In this document: piece after piece, positions 1 to 6,311 of the stretch | How positions within the stretch are numbered: position 1 is the stretch's first letter | Layout: each line of letters starts with the position of its first letter | Assembly (NCBI GenBank): GCA_036267755.1 | Contig: DATAVK010000132.1 | Location: 1-7,840, forward strand | Source: DATAVK01 sp036267755 | Lineage (GTDB): Bacteria; Actinomycetota; Actinomycetes; JAFAQI01 | Direction of reading: 5' to 3' | DNA length: 7,840 nt | Notes under the pieces: generated by a model | The model's input: the letters and a program-made list of their open reading frames with translations, nothing else | Databases searched by the model: none | What the model was told of the DNA's origin: nothing | Made by a program: the position numbers and the translations under genes

Positions 1-248
1 CGACCCTGGTCGCGATCATCGGCAGCGGGGGCCTGGGGCAGTTCGTCGTCGACGGCTACAGCGTGGGGGACTACGGCGAGGTGTACGGCGGAGTCGTCAT
101 CGTGGTGGTCACCGCGTTGCTGCTCGACGGAACGCTCGGCCTGCTGGAGGGTGTGCTCAGCAGGCGCTACGGCGACACCAGCAGCGAGGGCCCGGCCCGG
201 CGTCGCATCGGTCGCAGACATAACGGTCGTGTATCGGTCCCCGCCTGA
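1..248 (+). CDS. Osmoprotectant ABC transporter permease, C-terminal part
   Basis: This is the 3' end of a gene that begins before the window; the reading frame has complete codons from base 3 and ends at TGA 246-248. About 81 residues are visible. They begin TLVAIIGSGGLGQFV, the conserved cytoplasmic segment of ProW/OpuCB-type permeases (GxGGLG), followed by a strongly hydrophobic helix (GGVVIVVVTALLLDGTLGLL) and a basic tail that ends in the cytoplasm. In this family the permease forms the membrane channel of an importer for glycine betaine, choline or related quaternary amines. The substrate-binding lipoprotein gene follows 111 bp downstream on the same strand, which fits the usual permease-ATPase-permease-binding-protein operon. 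The family is clear from the GGLG segment and the neighbour; the exact substrate cannot be read. Confidence 0.85.
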   Translation, partial: TLVAIIGSGGLGQFVVDGYSVGDYGEVYGGVVIVVVTALLLDGTLGLLEGVLSRRYGDTSSEGPARRRIGRRHNGRVSVPA

Positions 249-299
249 GCCGGTGCCCCGGTTTGTGACTGTCGTAGGCCCATGACACGATCTTGCAGA

Positions 300-314
300 G
301 CGGGACATTCCCGC
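300..314 (+). repeat. Short inverted repeat in permease/binding-protein spacer
   Basis: A perfect 6-bp inverted repeat (GCGGGA, 3-nt loop, TCCCGC) lies in the 111-bp spacer between the permease stop and the binding-protein start. The nonamer AGCGGGACA occurs here (299-307) and again at 340-348, just before the ribosome binding site. There is no T tract, so it is not a convincing terminator. It could be a weak mRNA hairpin within the operon or a chance feature of GC-rich DNA. The rest of 249-359 shows no recognisable signal. Confidence 0.25.
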
Positions 315-359
315 CAGGACACGCGCTGCCTCGGCCGGTAGCGGGACACAGAAGGCGGG

Positions 360-1370
360 ATGAACATGCATCGGTTGCGTCGTACCAAGGTTGTCAGTCT
401 GGGTGTGAGCGGGCTCGCGCTTGCGGCAGCCCTCGCTGGCTGCGGCTCGTCCAGCTCAGGATCGAGCCCCAGCGCGGGGTCATCCGTCTCGCCATCAGCA
501 GCGAGCGGCCCGGCCCTGTGCGGAGGCGCAACGGGAAGCGGCAACGTGACGCTCGCAGCGTTCAACTTCTCGGAGTCCGAGACGCTCGCCAACATCTACG
601 CGGCGGCGCTCAAGGAGTGCGGTTACACGGTCAAGGTCAAGGACCTCGCCAGTCGCGAGGTCGTCTACCCGGCCCTGAAGAAGGGTGACTTCGCGGCGGT
701 GCCCGAGTACGCCGCCACCCTCACCGACTTCATCAACGACCAGCAGAACGGCGCCAACGCACCGACGAAGGCGTCCGGCAACATCACCACGACGATTGCC
801 CACCTCCGGGCGGAGCTGCCGAGCACCCTGGTGGCGCTCACCCCCGCCGCGGCGACGGACAAGAACGCGTTCGCAGTGACGAAGTCCTTCGCCTCGGCGC
901 ACAACATCACGACGCTGTCGCAGCTCGGCACGTACTCCAAGAGCCACCCGCTGAAGCTCGGCGGGCCGCCTGAGTGCAAGTCGCGGCCGTTCTGCGAGCC
1001 GGGCCTGGAGAAGACCTACGGAATGAAGTTCTCCAGCCTGACCACACTCGACGCCGGTGGTCCGCTGACCATCAAGGCGATCAAGACCGGCAAGGTCGAC
1101 CTGGGCCTGGTGTTCACCTCCGACCCCACACCGGCGGCGAACGGTCTCACGATCCTGACCGACGACAAGAACCTGCAGGCGTCGGACAACATCGTGCCGA
1201 TCGTGCAGAAGCAGTACGCCACCGGCGCGTTCGCCAACGCTCTCAACGCCGTCGACCAGAAGCTCTCCCAGAGCGTGCTGATCGGGCTCAACAAGGCCGT
1301 CGAGGTGGACCGCGACCCGATCGCGACTGTGGCGACTGCGTTCCTCAAGCAAGAGGGCCTCAGCAGCTAA
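360..1370 (+). CDS. Osmoprotectant ABC transporter substrate-binding lipoprotein
   Basis: This 336-residue protein is the extracellular ligand-binding component (ProX/OpuCC/OsmF type) of the importer whose permease tail precedes it. Residues 1-28 form a lipoprotein signal peptide: basic MNMHRLRRTK, a hydrophobic core, and lipobox LAGC with lipidated Cys28. A Ser-rich linker follows, then an OpuAC-type domain from about residue 60. Typical family segments are FNFSESETLANIYAAALKE, the GDFAAVPEYAATLTDFIN region near the middle of lobe 1, GPPECKSRPFCEPGLEKTYG, and KTGKVDLGLVFTSDP. Length is normal for the family. The ATG at 360 has AAGG only 4 nt upstream; ATG 366 (Met3) has better spacing, so the true start may be either and the lipobox is kept in both. 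Likely ligands are glycine betaine, choline or similar compounds. Relatives of this family also bind other betaines such as ergothioneine, so the ligand is open. Confidence 0.9.
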   Translation: MNMHRLRRTKVVSLGVSGLALAAALAGCGSSSSGSSPSAGSSVSPSAASGPALCGGATGSGNVTLAAFNFSESETLANIYAAALKECGYTVKVKDLASREVVYPALKKGDFAAVPEYAATLTDFINDQQNGANAPTKASGNITTTIAHLRAELPSTLVALTPAAATDKNAFAVTKSFASAHNITTLSQLGTYSKSHPLKLGGPPECKSRPFCEPGLEKTYGMKFSSLTTLDAGGPLTIKAIKTGKVDLGLVFTSDPTPAANGLTILTDDKNLQASDNIVPIVQKQYATGAFANALNAVDQKLSQSVLIGLNKAVEVDRDPIATVATAFLKQEGLSS

Positions 1371-1371
1371 C

Positions 1372-1416
1372 TCGTGGTGGGCGGCATCGGCTACTTGTCG
1401 ATGTCGCCCACCACGA
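1372..1416 (+). terminator. Long hairpin terminator after osmoprotectant operon, overlapping nuoD 3' end
   Basis: Two bases after the binding-protein stop codon begins an inverted repeat whose arms 1372-1391 and 1397-1416 pair over 20 positions around a 5-nt loop (TACTT). The outer 12 bp match perfectly; of the inner eight, two are G-U pairs in plus-strand RNA. In minus-strand RNA those two become A-C mismatches, so the fold is better for the upstream plus-strand operon. No U tract follows, as is common for actinobacterial terminators. The right arm lies inside the last codons of the convergent nuoD gene (VVGDIDK-stop), so one stretch serves as both coding sequence and structure. Confidence 0.65.
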
Positions 1417-2539
1417 AGAACATCGAGCCCAAGATCGCCGCCAGGTCGGGAACCCGGGTGTCGGTGAGCAGCTGTGAGAGCACCTGCACGTTGTTAAACG
1501 ACGCGGAGCGCAGCTTGAGCCGCCATGGTGTCCGTTCACCCCTGGACACCAGGTAATACCCGTTGATACCCAACGGATTCTCGGTCCAGGCGTAGGTCTC
1601 GCCCTCGGGTGCCTTGACGACCTTCGGCAGCCTGAGGTTGATGGGTCCCGGGGGCAGCGCATGAAGCCGCTCGATGCAGGCCGTCGCGATGTCGAGTGAG
1701 ACGTCGATCTGGTCGAGCAGGCATTCGTAGCGCGCCAAGCAGTCACCTTCGGTGCGCGTGACGATGCGGAGCACATCCGCGGGTAGCTCGTCGTACGCGA
1801 GGTAGGGGTCGTCGCGACGGAGGTCGAGGTCGAGACCGCTGGCCCGGGCGATCGGACCGGAGACGCCGTAGGCCTCGGCCAGGTCGCGGGAGAGCACGCC
1901 CAACCCCCGGGCGCGGGACCGGAACGCCTCGTCATCTCCGATCACCGTCCCGATGTCCCGCCGTACGCCGATGCGGACGGCGTCGACCGCCTCGCCCGCC
2001 CGTCCCAGCCAGCCGGCCGGGAGGTCGGTCTTGAGTCCACCGACCTGGTTGAACATGTAGTGCATACGGCCGCCCGCGACCTCTTCCATGACCGCCTGGA
2101 CGGTCTCTCGCTCGCGGAACGCGGCGGCGACCGGCGACGTCGGGGACAGCTCGGCGGGGAAGGTCCCCACGAACATCAGGTGACTCAGCACCCGGTTGAG
2201 CTCGGCGAGCAGCATCCGCGCCCACACGGCTCGTACCGGGACCTGCATGCCGAGCATCCGCTCGACGGCGAGGACCACGCCGAGCTCGTTGCCGAACGCC
2301 GACAGCCAGTCGTGGCGGTTGGCGAGGACGAGGATCTGCCGGTAGTCCCTGGCCTCGAACAGCTTCTCCGCGCCACGGTGCATGTAGCCGACGACGGGCT
2401 CGGCGTGGACGATCCGCTCGCCGTCGACGCTCAGCGCGAGCCGCAGCACCCCGTGCGTAGCGGGGTGCTGCGGCCCGAGCGTGAGGACGACGTCGGAGCT
2501 GGCGAGCTCAGCCGTCGAGACGGTCAGCTCGCGGGTCAC
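1391..2539 (-). CDS. nuoD: Stand-alone NuoD-like NADH-quinone oxidoreductase subunit D (49-kDa family)
   Basis: This 382-residue protein belongs to the complex I 49-kDa/Nqo4/NuoD family, the cytoplasmic subunit that with NuoB forms the quinone site. It is shorter at the N terminus than typical NuoD (about 430 residues) but has a complete core: GPQHPATHGVLRL (22-34, with His29 matching quinone-site His38 of Thermus Nqo4), GYMHRGAEKLFE (51-62), NRHDWLSAF (74-82), FRERE (141-145), and a C terminus ending VVGDIDK. There is no CxxC pair like that of NiFe hydrogenases. Trp78 sits where complex I normally has a quinone-contacting Tyr. Arg55 matches the arginine dimethylated in mammalian NDUFS2. The start is GTG with GAGGA 8 nt upstream, and no in-frame alternative lies nearby. 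No other nuo genes are present; it follows the exporter permease gene by 45 nt and is probably cotranscribed with it. It may be a complex I paralogue with its own role. Confidence 0.88.
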   Translation of the reverse strand: MTRELTVSTAELASSDVVLTLGPQHPATHGVLRLALSVDGERIVHAEPVVGYMHRGAEKLFEARDYRQILVLANRHDWLSAFGNELGVVLAVERMLGMQVPVRAVWARMLLAELNRVLSHLMFVGTFPAELSPTSPVAAAFRERETVQAVMEEVAGGRMHYMFNQVGGLKTDLPAGWLGRAGEAVDAVRIGVRRDIGTVIGDDEAFRSRARGLGVLSRDLAEAYGVSGPIARASGLDLDLRRDDPYLAYDELPADVLRIVTRTEGDCLARYECLLDQIDVSLDIATACIERLHALPPGPINLRLPKVVKAPEGETYAWTENPLGINGYYLVSRGERTPWRLKLRSASFNNVQVLSQLLTDTRVPDLAAILGSMFFVVGDIDK

Positions 2540-2573
2540 GGCCCCGATCCTCGCACCGTCGCCGATCGGGGCC
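2540..2573 (-). promoter_or_regulatory. Stem-loop abutting the nuoD start codon
   Basis: A perfect 10-bp inverted repeat, GGCCCCGATC at 2540-2549 and GATCGGGGCC at 2564-2573 with a 14-nt loop, lies between the exporter permease stop and the nuoD GTG. On the minus-strand mRNA the 3' arm ends on the base immediately before GTG, and the Shine-Dalgarno GAGGA (2552-2548) straddles loop and stem. Folding would hide the spacer and part of the ribosome site, so translational control of nuoD is plausible. With no U tract it is a poor intrinsic terminator, but partial attenuation after the ABC genes is an alternative. Confidence 0.5.
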
Positions 2574-2584
2574 GGCGGTGAGCG

Positions 2585-3355
2585 TTACGGCGTGCTGGGC
2601 AGCCAGCGGAAGCGGCGGACCGCGACGACGACTCCGATGACGCCCCAGATCGCGAGGCTCCGCAGGTCGTGCCAGGCCCAGAGGCTTCCTGTGGCGTACG
2701 GGTCGAACGAGTGGTACATCGCGGTGATGAACGGCCGCAACGGGAAGTAGCTCGCGATCTTCGCGAGATTCCCGGTCACCGGGAAGTAGGTGCCGGAGAT
2801 GAAGACCAGGATGAAGAACGGCAGGTTGATGATCGCGGGGCCCGAGTCCATGTTCGGGATCACCGAGGAGATGGCGATGCCGAGCGCGCAGAACACCAGG
2901 GCCGAGAGCAGGATCGTGACGATGAGCGGCGGCAGGTGGCTGGCGGGGATGCTGACGCCGTAGACCAGCTCGGCGAACACCAACACCACGGTGGACAGCA
3001 GAGCGGCCACGATGAGCGCGCTCCCGATCAGGCCACCCACAAGTGACCAGGCCGGAGCCGGCGTACCGCGGTAGCGCTTGAGGATGCCGTCCTCGCGCTG
3101 GCGGACCAGCGTCATCGCTACCGCGAGCAGGCAGGCGCTCATGATGGCGTAGCCGAGGATGCTCGGCGTGTAGTACTGCGACAGCTTCACGCCAGCGCCC
3201 AGATCCTGCTTGTCGGTCTGGCCGCCGGCTAGTGACGTGAGGATGAAGAAGAACACCAGCGGGAACGCGAACGTGAAGAAGGCCGACGCGGGGTTGCGCC
3301 AGTAGCTCTTCTGTTCGTATCGGATCTGGTGACCGACGAGTACGGCGTCGTTCAT
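2585..3355 (-). CDS. ABC-2 type exporter permease
   Basis: This 256-residue protein is a membrane permease of the ABC-2 (DrrB/NatB-like) class, which moves drugs, lipids, peptides or polysaccharides outward using the partner ATPase. It has a short cytoplasmic N terminus and about six hydrophobic helices: roughly residues 23-42, 62-84, 104-130, 143-165, 172-192 and 230-247. After helix 2 comes the family's cytoplasmic coupling segment RQREDGILKRYRGTPAP (85-101). Further on, SGTYFPV and FPLRPF (about 185-210) are typical of the class. The ATG overlaps the ATPase stop codon in ATGA, so the two are translationally coupled and very likely form one transporter as a dimer of each. The substrate cannot be inferred; a toxic small molecule or lipid-active compound is the usual case beside a two-component system. 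Confidence 0.9.
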   Translation of the reverse strand: MNDAVLVGHQIRYEQKSYWRNPASAFFTFAFPLVFFFILTSLAGGQTDKQDLGAGVKLSQYYTPSILGYAIMSACLLAVAMTLVRQREDGILKRYRGTPAPAWSLVGGLIGSALIVAALLSTVVLVFAELVYGVSIPASHLPPLIVTILLSALVFCALGIAISSVIPNMDSGPAIINLPFFILVFISGTYFPVTGNLAKIASYFPLRPFITAMYHSFDPYATGSLWAWHDLRSLAIWGVIGVVVAVRRFRWLPSTP

Positions 3356-4290
3356 CGAGTTGCTCCAGACGGCTCAGGGGTGGCAGCGGTCTCGGCGGTC
3401 GCGCCGCCGACCAGGGACAAGTAGGTGTCCTCGAGGCTGGGCCGCGACGCGACCAGTCCCTCGAGTACGACGCCGTGCCGCAGCGCCCAGCCGGTCAGCT
3501 CGTGCAGCACACGCAGGTCATCAGTGGTCTTCAGTTCGTAGGCGCCGTGCTTGTCGCGGGTCACCACGACCGGCAGCGCGGCCGGGTCGACGGTCTCGGG
3601 GAGCCGGAACCGCACGTGCAAGGCCGCCGTGTCGCGACCACCGAGGTCGTCCGGGGTGCCCTCGGCGACGACTTGTCCCGCCCCCACGATGACGATGCGG
3701 TCGGCGAGCGCCTGTGCCTCGTCCATGTAGTGGGTCGTCAGCATGATCGTCGTACCCAGCGACCGGAGGTTGTCGACAAGCTCCCACGCGCCGCGGCGCG
3801 CTGACGGGTCGAAGCCAGTGGTGGGCTCGTCGAGGAACAGCAGGTGCGGCCGTCCGATGATCCCGAACGCGACGTCCAGGCGCCGCTTCTGGCCTCCCGA
3901 GAGCTGCTTCACCTTGGCGTCGGCCTTCTCGGACAACCCGACCAGCTCGAGTACCTCGCCCACCTGGCGCGGATTCGGGTAGAAGTCCGCGGTCCGCGCG
4001 AGCGACTCGCTCACGGTGAGATAGGGATCGATCGCCGTGCCTTGCAGCACGATTCCCACCTGCTCGTGCCAGCGACGATCACCCTTCCACGGATCGCTTC
4101 CCAGCACCTTGACCGTGCCGGCGTCCCGCTGCAAGTAACCCTCGAGGATCTCGAGCGTCGTGGTCTTGCCGGCTCCGTTCGGCCCCAGCATGGCCACGCA
4201 CTCGCCGTCCTCGACGGAGAACGTCACACCCTTCACGGCGTGGACGTCTCCGTAACTCTTGCGGAGGTCCTCCACCACGATCGCGGTCAT
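3352..4290 (-). CDS. ABC-2 exporter ATP-binding protein (DrrA/NatA-like)
   Basis: This 312-residue cytoplasmic ATPase powers the exporter encoded next to it. Visible motifs are Walker A GPNGAGKTT (36-44), Q-loop Gln83, signature LSGGQ (130-134), Walker B LLFLDEP (150-156) with catalytic Glu155, the DrrA-like TTGFDPSARR after it, and H-loop His187. About 100 further residues form the C-terminal extension common to DrrA-type proteins. The frame stays open upstream, but ATG 4290 is chosen because the protein then begins MTAIVVEDLRKSYG, the usual family start, and AGGCGGA lies just upstream. Its stop overlaps the permease start. The gene is transcribed away from the histidine kinase gene, with the repeat array at 4371-4414 between them, so control by the adjacent regulator is likely. 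Family certain, substrate unknown. Confidence 0.93.
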   Translation of the reverse strand: MTAIVVEDLRKSYGDVHAVKGVTFSVEDGECVAMLGPNGAGKTTTLEILEGYLQRDAGTVKVLGSDPWKGDRRWHEQVGIVLQGTAIDPYLTVSESLARTADFYPNPRQVGEVLELVGLSEKADAKVKQLSGGQKRRLDVAFGIIGRPHLLFLDEPTTGFDPSARRGAWELVDNLRSLGTTIMLTTHYMDEAQALADRIVIVGAGQVVAEGTPDDLGGRDTAALHVRFRLPETVDPAALPVVVTRDKHGAYELKTTDDLRVLHELTGWALRHGVVLEGLVASRPSLEDTYLSLVGGATAETAATPEPSGATR

Positions 4291-4325
4291 CGATCCGCCT
4301 TCCGATCCGTCCGGTTTGTCATGTC

Positions 4326-4522
4326 GGGTCCGACCGTAGAAGGTTCCGGTCGCAGGGGCATCGGGTTTGAGGTGGAGTCGGGGTGGACCGCGGGTGGAGT
4401 CAGGTTCTCCACCCCTGAGCCGATCCGCGGCGCCGAGGTTCGGCCTACCGTCGTACCCGTGAGTGAGGACCCAGACTGCGAGGCGTCGCCCTGGGGGATC
4501 TTCATGACCGTCGGTCGGACCC
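4326..4522. repeat. Inverted GGGTCCGACCG copies flanking the divergent control region
   Basis: GGGTCCGACCG at 4326-4336 is repeated exactly in inverse orientation at 4512-4522, and part of it (GGGTCCG) recurs at 4527-4533, where it forms a 7-bp inverted repeat with 4516-4522 around a 4-nt spacer. The first copy is 36 bp before the ABC ATPase ATG; the others lie in the first codons of the histidine kinase. They could be a second binding-site pair, but 11-bp matches in such GC-rich DNA may also be chance. Confidence 0.3.
4371..4414. promoter_or_regulatory. Helically phased repeat array, probable operator
   Basis: In the 213-bp region between the divergent ABC and histidine kinase genes, GGTGGA occurs at 4371, 4382 and 4393, each exactly 11 bp apart, and an inverted copy (TCCACC, 4408-4413) follows. 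The third repeat and the inverted copy make an 8-bp inverted repeat, GGGTGGAG with a 7-nt spacer and CTCCACCC. The array is about 80-125 bp upstream of the ATPase start and 90-133 bp upstream of the kinase start. One-turn spacing suggests cooperative binding on one DNA face, and the neighbouring NarL-type response regulator is the obvious candidate. I could not assign -35/-10 boxes in the rest of 4291-4503. Confidence 0.5.
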
Positions 4523-5649
4523 AGTCGGGTCCGCTGCGCGGAATCCTGACGCACGGTGTGTCGCTCATCGTCGCCCTACAGACGCTCTCCCATCTCGGGC
4601 CGCTTTCCGGCGCGGACCGCGCGCTGGCTGTGGCTCTGCTCGTCCCGTTGGTCGGGTTGTGGACCCTGATCGTCGCGCGCCACCAGGGCGATCTGATCGA
4701 CCAGGCCGCGCTGACGGCGGTCGTCGGACTGGGTGCCGGGCTCAATGTCCTGACCCCGAACGCCGGGCAGGTGTACGTCGTCTCCTACGCGGCGCTGTTT
4801 GTGGCGCCGTTCTTCTACGGGCCGCGTGACGGTGCCGTACCCGCAGCGGCCGGCGTCGTCGCCGTCACGTTCTCGACGATGTTCGTCGGTCACTTCGACC
4901 TCGTCGGCGGGCTCGGTAACGGGGCCGGCGCCGCGTTCTTCGGTGTGGCCGCGATGTTCTGGGGTCGGGTGCTGCGCGCGTCGGAGCGCAACGCCGAGCT
5001 GGTCGGCGAGCTGCAGGAGAGCCGGCAGGCCGAGCAGCGCAACGCGGTGGCCGCGGAGCGCGCGCGGTTGGCTCGGGAACTGCACGACGTTCTCGCCCAC
5101 ACGCTCTCGAGTCTGTCGCTGCACCTGGAGTCGACCCGGGTTCTTGCGGTGTCGCGTGGGGTCGACGACGAAGTGGTCGAGCGCATCGCCCGGGCAGTTG
5201 GGCTTGCGCACACCGGCCTGGTCGAGGCGCGCGATGCGGTCGGGACGTTGCGCGACGACGTGCTCCCGGGGCCGGGCCAGCTGGCCGGGCTGGTGCAGGA
5301 TTTCGAACGAACCTCCGGGATCCGCTCCCGGTTCGAGCAGCGCGGCGACCCGGTCCCGCTGCCTCCCGACGCGCAGGTCGCGTTGTACCGCGGCGCCCAG
5401 GAGGCGTTGACCAACGTGGCCAAGCACGCCGCCGCGAGCCAGGTCGACGTCTGTCTGTCGTGGTACGACGGGCGGGTGACGTTGCGCGTGGCGGACGACG
5501 GCGACGGCTGCGGTGCCGGCGCGGAACTGCCGGGTGGTGGCAACGGGCTGCGCGGCATGCGCGAGCGGGCGGAGCTGGCCGGCGGGGCGGTTGAGGCCGG
5601 CGCGGCCGAGACCGGGTTCGTCGTCGAGCTGAGGTTGCCGCGTGAGTAA
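4504..5649 (+). CDS. Sensor histidine kinase (NarL-system, HisKA_3 type)
   Basis: This 381-residue membrane kinase passes a signal to the response regulator encoded next. Six hydrophobic segments (about residues 13-32, 39-58, 68-83, 89-105, 110-129 and 138-157) are joined by short loops, with no extracellular sensor domain. A charged, probably coiled linker (159-190) leads to the dimerisation/phosphoacceptor motif ERARLARELHDVLAH with His194. The HATPase domain has N-box QEALTNVAKHA (Asn304) and G-boxes DDGDG (331-335) and GGGNGLRGM (344-352). ATG 4504 is preferred because GGGGGA lies 5 nt before it; in-frame GTG 4459 would add 15 residues but has no good ribosome site. The gene overlaps the regulator by 8 nt. 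Lack of a sensor domain fits kinases that sense within the membrane or through a partner transporter, here probably the divergent ABC-2 exporter. Confidence 0.9.
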   Translation: MTVGRTQSGPLRGILTHGVSLIVALQTLSHLGPLSGADRALAVALLVPLVGLWTLIVARHQGDLIDQAALTAVVGLGAGLNVLTPNAGQVYVVSYAALFVAPFFYGPRDGAVPAAAGVVAVTFSTMFVGHFDLVGGLGNGAGAAFFGVAAMFWGRVLRASERNAELVGELQESRQAEQRNAVAAERARLARELHDVLAHTLSSLSLHLESTRVLAVSRGVDDEVVERIARAVGLAHTGLVEARDAVGTLRDDVLPGPGQLAGLVQDFERTSGIRSRFEQRGDPVPLPPDAQVALYRGAQEALTNVAKHAAASQVDVCLSWYDGRVTLRVADDGDGCGAGAELPGGGNGLRGMRERAELAGGAVEAGAAETGFVVELRLPRE

Positions 5650-6307
5650 GCCGGTCATCCGGGTGGTCATCGCGGACGACCAGACACTGGTGCGCGAAGG
5701 GCTCAGCCTGATGCTGGGCCTGGCGGCCGGTATCGAGGTCGTCGGGGTCGCCTCGGACGGCGAGCAGGCGGTGTCTGCCGTGCTGGCAACGTCACCCGAC
5801 GTCGCGCTGCTCGACCTGCGGATGCCCCGAGTGGACGGTGTCGAGGCCACCCGCCGCCTCGCCGAGCAGGCTCCCGACGTCCAGGTCGTGGTTCTGACGA
5901 CCTACGCGGATGACGAGTCCGTGATGGCGGCGCTGCGGGCCGGTGCCCGTGGCTACCTCACCAAGGACGCCAGCTCGGACGAGATCGAGCGCGCCATCCG
6001 GGACGCCGCCTGCGGCCGCACCCGGCTCGATCCGGCGGTCCAGCAACGCCTGGTAGAGCTGGTGACCGGGGGCCCGGCGCCCGGGTCCAGCCAGGTCTCG
6101 CCGCCGGATACCCCGCTGACCGACCGGGAGACCGAGGTGCTCGCCCTGATGGCGGATGGGTTGGCGAACCGCGACATCGCGCGGCGATTGTTCGTCACCG
6201 AGGCGACAGTGAAGACCCACGTCAACAACATCTTCGGCAAGCTCGGGGTGGGCGATCGAGCCGCGGCCGTCGCCTGGGCCTTCCGCAGCGGCGTGGCGAG
6301 CGCCTGA
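5642..6307 (+). CDS. NarL/LuxR-family response regulator
   Basis: This 221-residue DNA-binding regulator is the partner of the kinase it overlaps. The receiver domain (about 5-125) has acidic pocket Asp12-Asp13, phosphoacceptor Asp58 in ALLDLRMP, switch Thr86/Thr87, and conserved Lys108 in GYLTKDA. A linker rich in Gly, Pro and Ser leads to a LuxR-type helix-turn-helix (about 159-210): LTDRETEVLALMADGLANRD, then TEATVKTHVNNIFGKLGV with the recognition helix. It starts at GTG 5642 inside the last kinase codons, so translation is coupled. The likely target is the phased repeat array before the ABC ATPase and kinase genes, giving autoregulation and exporter control; this is inferred from position only. 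Confidence 0.93.
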   Translation: MSKPVIRVVIADDQTLVREGLSLMLGLAAGIEVVGVASDGEQAVSAVLATSPDVALLDLRMPRVDGVEATRRLAEQAPDVQVVVLTTYADDESVMAALRAGARGYLTKDASSDEIERAIRDAACGRTRLDPAVQQRLVELVTGGPAPGSSQVSPPDTPLTDRETEVLALMADGLANRDIARRLFVTEATVKTHVNNIFGKLGVGDRAAAVAWAFRSGVASA

Positions 6308-6311
6308 CCTG

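Noticed and set aside
495..1352. Long antisense open frame (285 codons) over the substrate-binding protein gene
   Set aside because: It is rich in Arg, Val and Leu with no family motif and lies opposite a clearly recognised gene; such frames are typical of high-GC DNA.
2148..2152. Glu130 in NuoD at the position of the Asp that pairs with the quinone-site His in complex I
   Set aside because: The change is conservative, and I recall Glu at this place in other actinobacterial NuoD proteins, so it is not a special feature.
3844..4503. N-terminal extension of the histidine kinase frame by 220 codons
   Set aside because: It would run across the divergent ATPase gene; the extension is composition-driven and ATG 4504 has a ribosome site.
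4291..4554. 88-codon upstream extension of the ABC ATPase
   Set aside because: It would cover the intergenic repeat array; the protein from ATG 4290 already starts as the family does, with a good ribosome site.
4576..5850. Antisense open frame of 424 codons across the histidine kinase gene
   Set aside because: The plus strand encodes a full kinase with H-, N- and G-boxes; the antisense product is Arg/Pro/Gln-rich and resembles nothing.
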